Of a DNA stretch of 24,934 nucleotides, positions 8,056 through 15,795 are shown in pieces (position 1 is the first letter of the stretch; every line of letters starts with the position of its first letter). The notes under the pieces are model-generated. The model had not been told where the DNA came from. It saw only the letters and a program-made list of their open reading frames with translations, and made no database searches. The DNA is from JANQIV01 sp050117315 (GTDB lineage Bacteria > Bacteroidota > Ignavibacteria > Ignavibacteriales > Melioribacteraceae): positions 1 to 24,934 of the forward strand of contig JASFMY010000108.1 in the NCBI GenBank assembly GCA_050117315.1, in the 5' to 3' direction. The position numbers and the translations under genes are program-made.

Positions 8056-8165
8056 ACTACTAAATTCAGCAAATGATTAGGGGCAGAAGAAACTTTTCAT
8101 GAGAGGAGTATCAAGAAGTTTTTATCGAATTAAGAAGGTAATTGAATAATTGCTGATTGTAAGTC

Positions 8166-8195
8166 AGACAACCTCTCCATGAAGGAAGGTTGTCT
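8166..8195 (+). terminator. Stem-loop between convergent genes
   Basis: AGACAACCT (8166-8174) pairs with AGGTTGTCT (8187-8195), and TCC/GGA pairs may extend the stem inward. A pyrimidine-rich tail (CTCTTATCTTTATT) follows on the plus strand, so it best serves the acetyltransferase gene. It may also help end the ndk transcript arriving from the other side. Confidence 0.65.
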
Positions 8196-8211
8196 CTCTT
8201 ATCTTTATTAT

Positions 8212-8640
8212 CTATCCGTTGTTTTCCAATAATTCTTTTCTTGTGAAGAAGTGGGATATTTCTTTTGCAGCGTTTTCATCGCTATCTGAACCGTGAACAA
8301 TATTTCGTTCCATTGAATCTGCATATAATTTTCGGATGGTTCCTTCGTCTGCTTTTGCCGGGTCGGTAGCGCCTATTAATTTTCTGAAATCTTCAACAGC
8401 ATTCTCTTTTTCCAAAGCGATAGGTACACATGGGCCCGAAGTCATGAAGTCAACCAAAGCATTGTAAAAGGGTCTTTCTTTATGTATTTCATAAAAGCCG
8501 CCGGCAGAGTCACTTGTAAGCCTTACCATTTTTAACGCAAGTACTTTAAAACCTGCGTCCTGTATATGTTTAATAACTGTTCCGATTAAGTTTTTCTTAA
8601 GACAATCCGGTTTTAGTATTGCAAGAGTCCTATTACTCAA
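8212..8640 (-). CDS. ndk: Nucleoside-diphosphate kinase
   Basis: Ndk transfers the gamma phosphate of ATP to other nucleoside diphosphates through a phosphohistidine. The 142-residue protein has the family opening RTLAILKPDCLKKNLIG and the active site NIVHGSDS with His116; length is typical. The start is a TTG codon (8640-8638), since no other start lies before conserved sequence, and it is backed by the near-perfect ribosome site AAGGAGGT 3 bases upstream. It lies 89 bases downstream of sucD on the same strand. The pairing makes sense, because succinyl-CoA synthetase yields ATP or GTP and Ndk equilibrates the pool. Confidence 0.97.
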   Translation of the reverse strand: MSNRTLAILKPDCLKKNLIGTVIKHIQDAGFKVLALKMVRLTSDSAGGFYEIHKERPFYNALVDFMTSGPCVPIALEKENAVEDFRKLIGATDPAKADEGTIRKLYADSMERNIVHGSDSDENAAKEISHFFTRKELLENNG

Positions 8641-8729
8641 ATTACCTCCTTATCAAAATTGCAAATTACAGATTTCAAATTCCAAATTTATCTGTCTGCA
8701 GGCTGGTTAAGAATTTAATAATTCCTAAT

Positions 8730-9776
8730 CTATTTCTTGGCTTTTTTCTTTTTTGATTTGCTTTCTTTAGATTTTTTTTTTGCTGTTTTTTTCTTATCTA
8801 CAGCTTTTGTTTTAGCTGATTTCTTCTTCGTATCTTTTTTCGCAGTTTTCTTTTTTGCTGCTTTCTTTTTTTGAGCTTCTTTAATTAATTCTTCTGTTTC
8901 TTTTTTTGCTTTAAGGGCGTATTTCATTGTTATGCCGATTTCTGCCGGACTTTCAACTACATGTATGCCTGCTTTTTTCATTACTTTCATTTTTTCTTCT
9001 GCAGTTCCTTTACCGCCGGAGATAATTGCGCCTGCGTGACCCATTCTTCTTCCCGGAGGGGCAGTTTGTCCTGCAATAAATCCAACAACCGGCTTTTCAA
9101 CATTCTTCTTTATATAAGCAGCAGCTTCTTCTTCAGCAGAACCGCCTATTTCGCCGATCATCACAATTGCTTCAGTGTTAGGGTCTTCATTAAATAATTT
9201 TATGATATCTATAAATTGAGAACCGACAACCGGGTCGCCGCCGATACCAACACAGGTTGACTGCCCGATCTTTAAATCGGTTAACTGTTTTACCGCTTCA
9301 TAAGTTAAAGTGCCGCTTCGGGAAACTAACCCGACTTTGCCTTTACGGTGAATAAATCCCGGCATAATTCCTATTTTGGCTTTACCCGGTGAAATAAGTC
9401 CAGGACAGTTAGGGCCTATCAACCGAATATCTTTATCTCTAATAGTGTTAAAAACATTTACCATGTCTTTTGCAGGAATACCTTCGGTAATACACACGAT
9501 CAATTTAATGCCTGCATCTGCCGCTTCCAAAATTGCATCTGCCGCAAAAGGAGGGGGCACAAAGATTGCAGAGGCTGTTGCTTTGGTTCCTTTTACCGCA
9601 TCTTTAACAGTATTGAAAACAGGCAATCCTTCAAATTCAGTTCCACCTTTACCTGGAGTAACACCGCCGACTACATTAGTACCGTATTCAAGCATTTGCA
9701 TGGTATGGAAAGAGCCTTCGCTGCCAGTTATTCCTTGCACTATAACTTTTGTTCTTTTATCGAGAAGAATACTCAT
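8730..9776 (-). CDS. sucD: Succinyl-CoA synthetase alpha subunit with a lysine-rich C-terminal tail
   Basis: The alpha subunit binds CoA and carries the phosphohistidine of this TCA-cycle enzyme, which makes ATP or GTP from succinyl-CoA. Residues 1 to about 290 are a complete SucD: VQGITGSEG, GGVTPGKGG, IRLIGPNCPG, GKVGLVSRSGTLTYE and the active-site loop MGHAGAIISGGKGT with His247. Most SucD proteins end near 290. This one continues to 348 with a tail in which more than half the last 47 residues are Lys, arranged in KKKxAKK-type repeats like histone H1 or AlgP tails. The ATG at 9776 has AAGGA upstream. sucC is not in the window. The tail is in frame and ends at a normal TAG. Confidence 0.96.
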   Translation of the reverse strand: MSILLDKRTKVIVQGITGSEGSFHTMQMLEYGTNVVGGVTPGKGGTEFEGLPVFNTVKDAVKGTKATASAIFVPPPFAADAILEAADAGIKLIVCITEGIPAKDMVNVFNTIRDKDIRLIGPNCPGLISPGKAKIGIMPGFIHRKGKVGLVSRSGTLTYEAVKQLTDLKIGQSTCVGIGGDPVVGSQFIDIIKLFNEDPNTEAIVMIGEIGGSAEEEAAAYIKKNVEKPVVGFIAGQTAPPGRRMGHAGAIISGGKGTAEEKMKVMKKAGIHVVESPAEIGITMKYALKAKKETEELIKEAQKKKAAKKKTAKKDTKKKSAKTKAVDKKKTAKKKSKESKSKKKKAKK

Positions 9777-10012
9777 TAGTTATTCCTTATTATTGTTAAA
9801 ACAGATTTTTATGTAATTAACTTAGCAAAATTAGATAAAAGTTATTACAAATAATTTTGAATTTTATCCAAACACTATCTTTTGAATAGCAACCTTTCAT
9901 AAAAAAATTCCTCAACTCACCGGATGATACTATAAATTTTATAACAAGCAAAAAAAAGGAATTTGGTTAACGCCAAAGATAATGTCTCTTTTATTGTAAA
10001 TAAATAGGATGA
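9777..10012. other. Intergenic region upstream of sucD
   Basis: 236 AT-rich bases between the gatA stop and the sucD start, both on the minus strand. It must carry the sucD promoter and the end of the long psd-to-gatA unit. I see no convincing -35/-10 pair and no stem-loop with a T-run, so any terminator is weak or factor-dependent. Confidence 0.5.
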
Positions 10013-11425
10013 TTAATTATTCAGAATGAACTTGCTGATCTGTAATAATTTTGATTCTTCAAACTGGTTTGCCATTAGCTGCATGCCAACAGGTAAGCCT
10101 TTACTGTCGAACCCAACGGGAATACTTATTCCCGGTACACCTGCTAAGTTTGCCGATGTTGTATAGATGTCCATCAAATACATTTCCAAGGGATCGTTTG
10201 ATTTTTCACCAATCTTAAAGGCAGTGGTTGGAGCAGTAGGTGTTAGAATTACATCAACATTTTTAAAAGCATTTTCAAAGTCTTCTTTTATAACTCTACG
10301 TACTTTCTGGGCTTTTCGATAATAAGCATCATAATATCCTGCAGATAAAACATAGGTGCCGAGCATTATGCGCCGTTTAACTTCTTTACCGAATCCTTCC
10401 GTCCTGGAATCTGCAAACATATTAATAAGCCCTTCAGCTTTTTCAGAACGGTAGCCGTACCTTACGGCATCGTACCTTGATAAGTTTGATGATGCTTCAG
10501 CAGTCGCCAAAATATAATAGGTTGCAATCGAATATTCATTGTGGGGAAGATGAATATCTACAACTTCAAAACCGTTTTCTTTTAAGAAATTGATTTTGCT
10601 TTCGATTGCATTTTTAACTTCTGTATTTAATCCTTCTGCAAAAAATTCTTGCGGTATTCCTATTTTATATTTGGCTGTTTTACTTAGTTCGTCCTCATAT
10701 TGCAATACCGGCCTATCTGCACTTGTTGTGTCACATTTGTCTTTACCTGAAACAACGGATAATATTTTTGCAGTATCTTCTATGTTATTTGTAAAAGGTC
10801 CTATTGAATCAAAGGAAGATGCATATGCAGTTAAGCCGTAACGGGAAACTCTTCCGTAAGTAGGTTTTAAACCGATTACTCCGCAGAATGAAGCCGGTTG
10901 TCTAATTGATCCGCCGGTATCGGTTCCCAATGCAGCATCACAAAGTCCGGCTGCCACTGCCGCAGCAGAACCTCCGCTCGACCCGCCCGGTACATATTCT
11001 TTGTTAACCGGATTCAAAACATTGCCGAAAGCAGAGTTTTCATTGGATGATCCCATTGCAAACTCATCACAATTCGTTTTACCTATTATAATTGCATCTT
11101 CATCCAATAATTTTTTTACTGCGGTGGCGTCGTAAATTGAGTTGAAATTTTTCAGAATGTTCGATGAACAGGTTAGAGGTTTGTCTTTAATTGCAAGCAC
11201 ATCCTTTATTGCAATCACCATACCTGCAAGTTTACCGTGGTCTCCATTTTTAATTTTGGTCTCAATATTTTTTGCCGTTTCCAGAGCATCTTCAAAAATA
11301 AAATTAAATGCATTTACATCGCTTTGTTCTTTAATTCTACTTAAGAATGAAGAAACATTATCAACAAGCGATAACCGGTTATTTTTTATCTGGCTGAGTT
11401 TATCGGAATGATCTCTATATAGCAT
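10013..11425 (-). CDS. gatA: Aspartyl/glutamyl-tRNA amidotransferase subunit A
   Basis: GatA is the amidase subunit of GatCAB. It releases ammonia from glutamine to convert mischarged Glu-tRNA(Gln) or Asp-tRNA(Asn). The 470-residue protein has the full amidase signature with the Ser-cisSer-Lys triad: Lys74 in VIAIKD, Ser149 in PGGSSGGSAAA and Ser173 in GTDTGGSIRQP, at the same spacing as in known GatA. Length is normal. gatB and gatC are not nearby. The ATG at 11425 follows tatA by 17 bases with no strong ribosome site. It is the last gene of the run that begins at psd. Confidence 0.95.
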   Translation of the reverse strand: MLYRDHSDKLSQIKNNRLSLVDNVSSFLSRIKEQSDVNAFNFIFEDALETAKNIETKIKNGDHGKLAGMVIAIKDVLAIKDKPLTCSSNILKNFNSIYDATAVKKLLDEDAIIIGKTNCDEFAMGSSNENSAFGNVLNPVNKEYVPGGSSGGSAAAVAAGLCDAALGTDTGGSIRQPASFCGVIGLKPTYGRVSRYGLTAYASSFDSIGPFTNNIEDTAKILSVVSGKDKCDTTSADRPVLQYEDELSKTAKYKIGIPQEFFAEGLNTEVKNAIESKINFLKENGFEVVDIHLPHNEYSIATYYILATAEASSNLSRYDAVRYGYRSEKAEGLINMFADSRTEGFGKEVKRRIMLGTYVLSAGYYDAYYRKAQKVRRVIKEDFENAFKNVDVILTPTAPTTAFKIGEKSNDPLEMYLMDIYTTSANLAGVPGISIPVGFDSKGLPVGMQLMANQFEESKLLQISKFILNN

Positions 11426-11442
11426 TATTTATTAAAGTTGTT

Positions 11443-11655
11443 TTATTCAGTGTCAGTGCTCGGTTTCTTTTCAACAGTTTCACTTGAGTTTTCAGAAATT
11501 TGAATATCATCTTCAACTTCTTTAACTGCTTTTTTAAATTCTTTCATTCCTTTCCCGATTCCTTTTGCAAATTCGGGAATCTTTTTTGCGCCAAATAAAA
11601 TTAAAATAGCGATAACAATTAGAATTATTTCTCCAGCGCCTAAGCTGCCGAACAT
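11443..11655 (-). CDS. tatA: Twin-arginine translocase subunit TatA/TatE
   Basis: TatA forms the pore-like component that exports folded proteins with twin-arginine signals. The 70-residue protein shows the expected layout: an N-terminal membrane helix (GEIILIVIAILILFGAKKIP) ending in the FGxKKxP hinge, an amphipathic helix (EFAKGIGKGMKEFKKAVKE), then an acidic, disordered tail. The ATG at 11655 has AGGGG 7 bases upstream. It lies between purQ (15 bases) and gatA (17 bases). tatC is not in the window. Confidence 0.95.
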   Translation of the reverse strand: MFGSLGAGEIILIVIAILILFGAKKIPEFAKGIGKGMKEFKKAVKEVEDDIQISENSSETVEKKPSTDTE

Positions 11656-11670
11656 AATATACCCCTTTTT

Positions 11671-12369
11671 TTAGTTTAATAAACTTTTTGCCATTGATTC
11701 AAAAATAAACCTGCCGTCATTTTTTCTGAGCACAGGATCACTACATCTCTCGGGATGAGGCATCATCCCAAGTATATTCTGCTTCTTATTGATTATGCCT
11801 GCAATATTGTTGATCGAACCGTTGGGATTATCTTCAATTTTTATTGAACCATCATTTGACGAGTACCTGAAAACTACCTGGTTATTGTCTTCAAGTTCTC
11901 TAACGGTTTCTTCATCTGCATAATAATTGCCGTCGCCATGAGCAACCGGAACCTTTATTACTCTTTTAGGAATACTGTTTGAAAAGGGAGTGTTAAGGTT
12001 TTCTATTTTCAAATAAATATCTCTGGAAACAAATTTCAGCGAATTATTCTGCTGCATTACACCGGGGAGTAAACCGCACTCCAGTAAAATTTGAAAGCCG
12101 TTACAAATCCCGATTGTTACACCGCCTTTTTCTGCAAAGTCTATAACAGAATCCATAATTGGAGAGAACCTTGCAATTGCACCGGTTCTAAGATAATCAC
12201 CATAAGAAAAACCTCCGGGCAAAACAATAGCATCAACTTCACCTATAGTTTTTTCTTTATGCCATATGTATTTGGCTTCGTATCCTAATAATTCGTTTAT
12301 TGCATAATAAGTATCATGGTCACAGTTAGAACCTGGAAATACCGCTATTCCTATTTTAGGCTTCATCAT
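11671..12369 (-). CDS. purQ: Phosphoribosylformylglycinamidine synthase, glutaminase subunit
   Basis: PurQ supplies ammonia from glutamine to the PurL synthase in step four of purine synthesis. The 232-residue class I amidotransferase shows AVFPGSNCDHD, LPGGFSYGDYLRTGA, the nucleophile Cys89 in GICNGFQ, and the His205/Glu207 pair in MMPHPERCSDP. Length fits the stand-alone subunit of three-part PurLQS systems. Its first ATG (12369) lies inside the end of purS, a 14-base overlap that implies translational coupling; a second ATG follows immediately. purL is not nearby. Confidence 0.97.
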   Translation of the reverse strand: MMKPKIGIAVFPGSNCDHDTYYAINELLGYEAKYIWHKEKTIGEVDAIVLPGGFSYGDYLRTGAIARFSPIMDSVIDFAEKGGVTIGICNGFQILLECGLLPGVMQQNNSLKFVSRDIYLKIENLNTPFSNSIPKRVIKVPVAHGDGNYYADEETVRELEDNNQVVFRYSSNDGSIKIEDNPNGSINNIAGIINKKQNILGMMPHPERCSDPVLRKNDGRFIFESMAKSLLN

Positions 12370-12613
12370 ATTTTTCTAGTTTGTATTCGAAATCTTCCAT
12401 TATCGGATTTGACAACAATTTCTCAGCGTATTCTTTTATTTCCTTTTCAGCCAAGTCTTTATCGTCGGTCTTAATATCAAACTCAATATACTTGCCGACC
12501 CTGGTTTTTTGAACATTGTCAAAACCGAGTAGTTTAGCGCCGTGTTCTACGGCTTTACCCTGCGGATCAAGAATTTTAGGTCGTCTTTTTACTATTACAG
12601 TTGCTTTAAACAA
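12356..12613 (-). CDS. purS: Phosphoribosylformylglycinamidine synthase subunit PurS
   Basis: PurS is the small bridging subunit that links PurQ to the short-form PurL. The 85-residue protein has the family features KATVIVKRRPKILDPQGKAV, the GYDNV-like segment LLGFDNVQKTRVGKYIEF, and a conserved C-terminal helix ending LLSNPIMEDF. It begins with TTG at 12613; no ATG is available before the conserved start. The stop codon of pssA lies just upstream, only 7 bases separating the genes. It overlaps purQ by 14 bases. Confidence 0.94.
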   Translation of the reverse strand: MFKATVIVKRRPKILDPQGKAVEHGAKLLGFDNVQKTRVGKYIEFDIKTDDKDLAEKEIKEYAEKLLSNPIMEDFEYKLEKYDEA

Positions 12614-12620
12614 TTTTTTC

Positions 12621-13376
12621 TCAGTTTAATTCTTGTTTTAGTTTAACGTCTTCTGGATTTTTATTTTTGAAAAGATAATAAAAAATATTTTTGAAAATAC
12701 CGAATAAAATTATAGAAACCAATATATAAAAAATAATAATACCCTTTGTAATATATGTTAACGCTATTGCTGCTACTAGTGTTAGTAATAATAGAACTTT
12801 AAACTTATTTGTTAATTGAAAGATATTGGGAAGTGCGTCATATTTTATTTTGCTTACCATTAGTAGTGATAGCATTGCAACCAAGATAAAGAATAAATAA
12901 AACTGTAAACTGCCGTTGTAAAAGGAATCTTGAAAGTTATACGTAAAAGCAACCATGGTTAAAGCAGCCGTTGGAATAGGTAAGCCGGAAAATTCCTTTT
13001 TATTTTCGTAGTCGTCAAGCTGAATATTGAATCTTGCCAATCTGTAAGAGCCGAAAATCAAAAGCGAAGAGCTTATCACCATCCCGATAATTCCGTAACC
13101 GCTTAAAAAAGCTTGGTAAACTAAGAAAGAAGGTGCGGCTCCAAAACTGATAATATCGGAAAGAGAATCGAGTTCAACTCCGAACTTGCTGCTTGTTCCA
13201 ATCATCCGCGCGATTATACCGTCGATAGCATCGCAGATTGCCGCTCCAAAAATTAAATATATTCCTAATTCCGTTTTGTTTTGGGAAATAAAAATAATAG
13301 CAAGAAATCCGCACAACGCATTTAATGAAGTGAAGGTGTTAGGAAAAATAGCCTTTGATAAATTAAAATTTTTCAT
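12621..13376 (-). CDS. pssA: CDP-diacylglycerol-serine O-phosphatidyltransferase
   Basis: PssA joins serine to CDP-diacylglycerol to make phosphatidylserine in the inner membrane. The 251-residue protein has about seven membrane helices. It carries the CDP-alcohol phosphotransferase motif D-x2-DG-x2-AR-x8-G-x3-D-x3-D complete (Asp49, Asp52, Gly53, Ala56, Arg57, Gly66, Asp70, Asp74). The type II PssA start NLSKAIFPNTFTSLNALCG is typical. The start ATG overlaps the psd stop by 4 bases (ATGA). With psd it forms the two-step route to phosphatidylethanolamine. Confidence 0.96.
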   Translation of the reverse strand: MKNFNLSKAIFPNTFTSLNALCGFLAIIFISQNKTELGIYLIFGAAICDAIDGIIARMIGTSSKFGVELDSLSDIISFGAAPSFLVYQAFLSGYGIIGMVISSSLLIFGSYRLARFNIQLDDYENKKEFSGLPIPTAALTMVAFTYNFQDSFYNGSLQFYLFFILVAMLSLLMVSKIKYDALPNIFQLTNKFKVLLLLTLVAAIALTYITKGIIIFYILVSIILFGIFKNIFYYLFKNKNPEDVKLKQELN

Positions 13377-14023
13377 TTGGTTAACTCGAATAAAATTGTT
13401 TCACCTGCTTTCACTTTGTCTCCGATATTTACAACTGGTTTCCAGTTTAGTGGCGCATATATGTCCGACCTGCTCCCAAATTTAATCATTCCAAACCTTT
13501 TTCCTAATTGTACAGTATCATCTAAATTAAGTTCGCATACAATTCTTCTTGCCATTGCACCTGCAACCTGCGAAAATAAAACTTTGCCGTTTTCATTTTC
13601 AATCCCGATTAAATTTCTCTCGTTTTCAATATATGCTTCACCTTCAAAAGCTTTGAGAAATTTTCCCTCTTTGTGGTTCAAATATTTTATCTTGCCTGAA
13701 ACCGGAATTCTATTTACATGAACATCCAAAGGGGACATAAAGATTGAGAGCATATTAACATTTTCAGTAATAAATTCTTCCGGTACTAGTTTGGAAATTG
13801 AAATTACTTTACCGTCAGCAGGAGCTATAATAACATTGTCCCTTTTAGGAGTATTTCTATCCGGATCTCTAAAAAAGTTTAATGTAAATATAACCACAAA
13901 AACGCTTAGCAAAATTAAAATATATTTTGCTAAGTTGTTATTTATAAATAATGAAATTACGATAACTATAAAAACAATCAAAATTACCAAAGAAATAGTA
14001 CCGTAGCCGTATTTTGTAAACAT
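13373..14023 (-). CDS. psd: Phosphatidylserine decarboxylase proenzyme (short form)
   Basis: Psd decarboxylates phosphatidylserine to phosphatidylethanolamine using a pyruvoyl group formed by self-cleavage. The 216-residue protein is the short type: two membrane helices (about 9-27 and 33-52), APADGKV with Asp70, MSPLDVHVNRIPVSG with His102, and RFGMIKFGSRSD, where cleavage is expected between Gly183 and Ser184. The motif reads GSR rather than the LGST of E. coli, as is normal for the short family. It is the first gene of the psd-pssA-purS-purQ-tatA-gatA unit. Its ATG has no Shine-Dalgarno site and sits 8 bases after a candidate -10 box. Confidence 0.95.
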   Translation of the reverse strand: MFTKYGYGTISLVILIVFIVIVISLFINNNLAKYILILLSVFVVIFTLNFFRDPDRNTPKRDNVIIAPADGKVISISKLVPEEFITENVNMLSIFMSPLDVHVNRIPVSGKIKYLNHKEGKFLKAFEGEAYIENERNLIGIENENGKVLFSQVAGAMARRIVCELNLDDTVQLGKRFGMIKFGSRSDIYAPLNWKPVVNIGDKVKAGETILFELTK

Positions 14024-14031
14024 TGTATTGA

Positions 14032-14060
14032 ACTATAATAAAGTTTTAACGTTGTAACAA
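14032..14060 (-). promoter_or_regulatory. Candidate sigma-70-type promoter for the psd unit
   Basis: On the minus strand, TTGTTA (14060-14055) and TATAGT (14037-14032) are separated by exactly 17 bases. The end of the -10 box is only 8 bases before the psd ATG, so transcription would begin at or next to the start codon, which agrees with the missing Shine-Dalgarno site. The match is by eye in AT-rich DNA and could be chance. Confidence 0.4.
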
Positions 14061-14139
14061 ATGTAATATTTTTTTCATTTAATTTCTTTCGTTATATTTT
14101 CAGATTAAATTTCAAGGAATAATAATTACCGGAGGTAAT

Positions 14140-14463
14140 ATGAAAGGTATGCAGGGAATGATGAAGCAAGTACAAAAGATGCAGCAAGAAATGGAACGGG
14201 TACAGGCCGGACTTGTTAATAAAACTGTAACCGAAGAAAGCGGAGGCGGAATGGTTAAAGCTACTGCCAACGGAAAAAAAGAAATTATTTCACTCGATAT
14301 AAATGAAGACATAATTAAAGAAAATGATAAAGAAATGCTCGAAGATATGGTTGTTGCTGCAGTCAACAAAGCCCTGGAATCAGCCGGTAAAATGGCAGAA
14401 GAGGAAATTGCAAACGTCACAAAAGGAATGATTCCACCGGGACTAAATATACCGGGGTTTTAG
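14140..14463 (+). CDS. YbaB/EbfC-family nucleoid-associated protein
   Basis: A small DNA-binding protein of the YbaB/EbfC family, usually encoded next to recR. The 107-residue sequence begins MKGMQGMMKQVQKMQQEMER, shows the conserved VTEESGGGMVKATANGKKEI, and ends in the family tail EEIANVTKGMIPPGLNIPGF. These proteins form dimers that coat DNA and influence nucleoid structure or expression. The start has a strong GGAGGT 4 bases upstream of ATG 14140. Its stop is immediately followed, with no spacer, by the TTG start of recR. Confidence 0.95.
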   Translation: MKGMQGMMKQVQKMQQEMERVQAGLVNKTVTEESGGGMVKATANGKKEIISLDINEDIIKENDKEMLEDMVVAAVNKALESAGKMAEEEIANVTKGMIPPGLNIPGF

Positions 14464-15060
14464 TTGCAGATAGTTGAACCATTACAAGTAGCTATTGAAG
14501 AATTGAGCAAACTACCGTCTGTTGGAAAAAAAACTGCCCAGAGGCTGGCTGTTTTCTTATTAAAAAGTGATAAAGAAAGTGTAAGCAGACTTGTTGACGC
14601 TTTAATTAATTTGAAAGAAAAAACAAAATCGTGCAAAATTTGTTTTAATATTTCTGTAGACGACGTTTGTGAAATATGCCGAAGCAGCAAAAGGGACGGA
14701 AGTTTGGTTTGTGTAGTAGAAGATATAAGCGATGTAATTGCTATAGAGAATACAAATGAATTCAACGGATTATATCATGTGCTTGGTGGTGTTTTATCAC
14801 CCTTGAGCGGTTCCGGGTATGAAAATCTCCGAATAAAGGAATTAATTGAAAGAGTAAAAAAAGAAGATATAAAAGAAATTATCCTTGCCCTAAACCCTGA
14901 CACTGAAGGGGAAACAACGTCATTATTTCTCGCCAAACAATTAAGAGAATTTGACGTAAAAATTACCCGTATTGCACGCGGCCTGCCTATCGGGGGAGAT
15001 TTGGAATTTGCCGATGAAGCAACTATAGGAAGAGCGGTATTAAATAGAATCAGTATATAA
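14464..15060 (+). CDS. recR: Recombination mediator protein RecR
   Basis: RecR works with RecO (and RecF) to load RecA on gapped DNA. The 198-residue protein has the N-terminal helix-hairpin-helix (LSKLPSVGKKTAQRLAVFLL), a four-cysteine zinc site (CKIC at the first pair, CEIC at the second), a Toprim domain beginning GSLVCVVEDISDVIAIENT, and the closing IARGLPIGGDLEFADEATI. It starts at TTG 14464 directly after the ybaB stop; no ATG is available. The next gene starts with no gap after its TAA. The ybaB-recR pair is widely conserved. Confidence 0.97.
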   Translation: MQIVEPLQVAIEELSKLPSVGKKTAQRLAVFLLKSDKESVSRLVDALINLKEKTKSCKICFNISVDDVCEICRSSKRDGSLVCVVEDISDVIAIENTNEFNGLYHVLGGVLSPLSGSGYENLRIKELIERVKKEDIKEIILALNPDTEGETTSLFLAKQLREFDVKITRIARGLPIGGDLEFADEATIGRAVLNRISI

Positions 15061-15795
15061 ATGAATAATTGGTATAAGGAATGGTTTGCTTCTGATGAGT
15101 ATTTAGAGCTTTATAAACATAGAGACGGGAAGGATGCCTCCAAAATTATTGAATTAATTCTTGCCAGTATAAGTATTCCTCCAAATGCACTGATACTGGA
15201 TTCGGCTTGCGGTGCCGGAAGACATTCAATTTATTTAGCCGAAAGAGGTTATAACGTAGTAGGATTCGACTTAAGTGAGAACCTGCTGAATGTTGCAAGA
15301 GCAAACTCTATAGAAAAGAAGCTTTTAATTAATTATGTAAGAGGCGATAAAAGAAATATTTATTTCAAGAGAAAATTTAATCTGATTGTGAACCTATTTA
15401 CAAGTTTTGGATATTTTCAAAGTGATAAAGAGAACTTTGCTTTTATAAATAATTCACTAAATTTTTTATTGGACGGTTCCTTTTTTGTTATTGACTATTT
15501 TAATAAAAATTATCTTGTTGAAAATATCGTTTCTGAAACTAAGAGAAACAGGAATGGTAAAACTCTTATTGAAAAAAGGTTCATTGAAAACGACAGGGTG
15601 ATAAAAGAAATAATTATAAAAGGGAAAAAAAGCAGTAGAAAGTTCGTTGAATCCGTAAAGTTATATAAATATAGTATTATAGTTGAACATCTTCAAAAAA
15701 TAGGCTACAAGATTAATTGCATATATGGCGATTATGAAGGAAATTCATTTGAGAAAAATAAATCGGAAAGATTAATACTTATCTGTCAAAAATGA
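15061..15795 (+). CDS. Class I SAM-dependent methyltransferase
   Basis: A 244-residue methyltransferase. Motif I reads ILDSACGAGRHSIYLAERG (about 44-62), followed by the acidic SAM-binding residue in VVGFDLSENLL. The substrate is unknown; the C-terminal part (YSIIVEHLQKIGYKINCIYGDYEG) resembles the end of small-molecule methyltransferases. It starts immediately after the recR stop and overlaps the next lipoprotein gene by 4 bases (ATGA), so it is part of the same transcript. No signal peptide is visible. Confidence 0.88.
   Translation: MNNWYKEWFASDEYLELYKHRDGKDASKIIELILASISIPPNALILDSACGAGRHSIYLAERGYNVVGFDLSENLLNVARANSIEKKLLINYVRGDKRNIYFKRKFNLIVNLFTSFGYFQSDKENFAFINNSLNFLLDGSFFVIDYFNKNYLVENIVSETKRNRNGKTLIEKRFIENDRVIKEIIIKGKKSSRKFVESVKLYKYSIIVEHLQKIGYKINCIYGDYEGNSFEKNKSERLILICQK

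Noticed and set aside
8099..8149. A 16-residue frame MRGVSRSFYRIKKVIE after the acetyltransferase gene
   Set aside because: Too short, no clear ribosome site, and no supporting context.
8641..8729. Repeated AAATT motifs between sucD and ndk
   Set aside because: Simple AT-rich sequence with only a 5-bp potential stem; no terminator can be supported.
8733..8870. Lysine-rich SucD tail as a separate small basic gene
   Set aside because: The tail is in the same frame as sucD with no stop between, and no start or ribosome site before it was evident.
9376..9816. A 146-residue open frame on the plus strand opposite sucD
   Set aside because: It is antisense to strongly conserved SucD sequence; the low-complexity residues (Pro, Ser, Val, Thr) are what the complementary strand of a conserved gene gives. 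No ribosome site is visible.
13377..13721. A 114-residue open frame on the plus strand opposite psd
   Set aside because: It lies antisense to psd, has no family resemblance, and psd is unambiguous.
14112..14420. A 102-residue Ser/Ile-rich frame opposite ybaB
   Set aside because: It is a mirror of the conserved ybaB gene, with a composition typical of an antisense reading.
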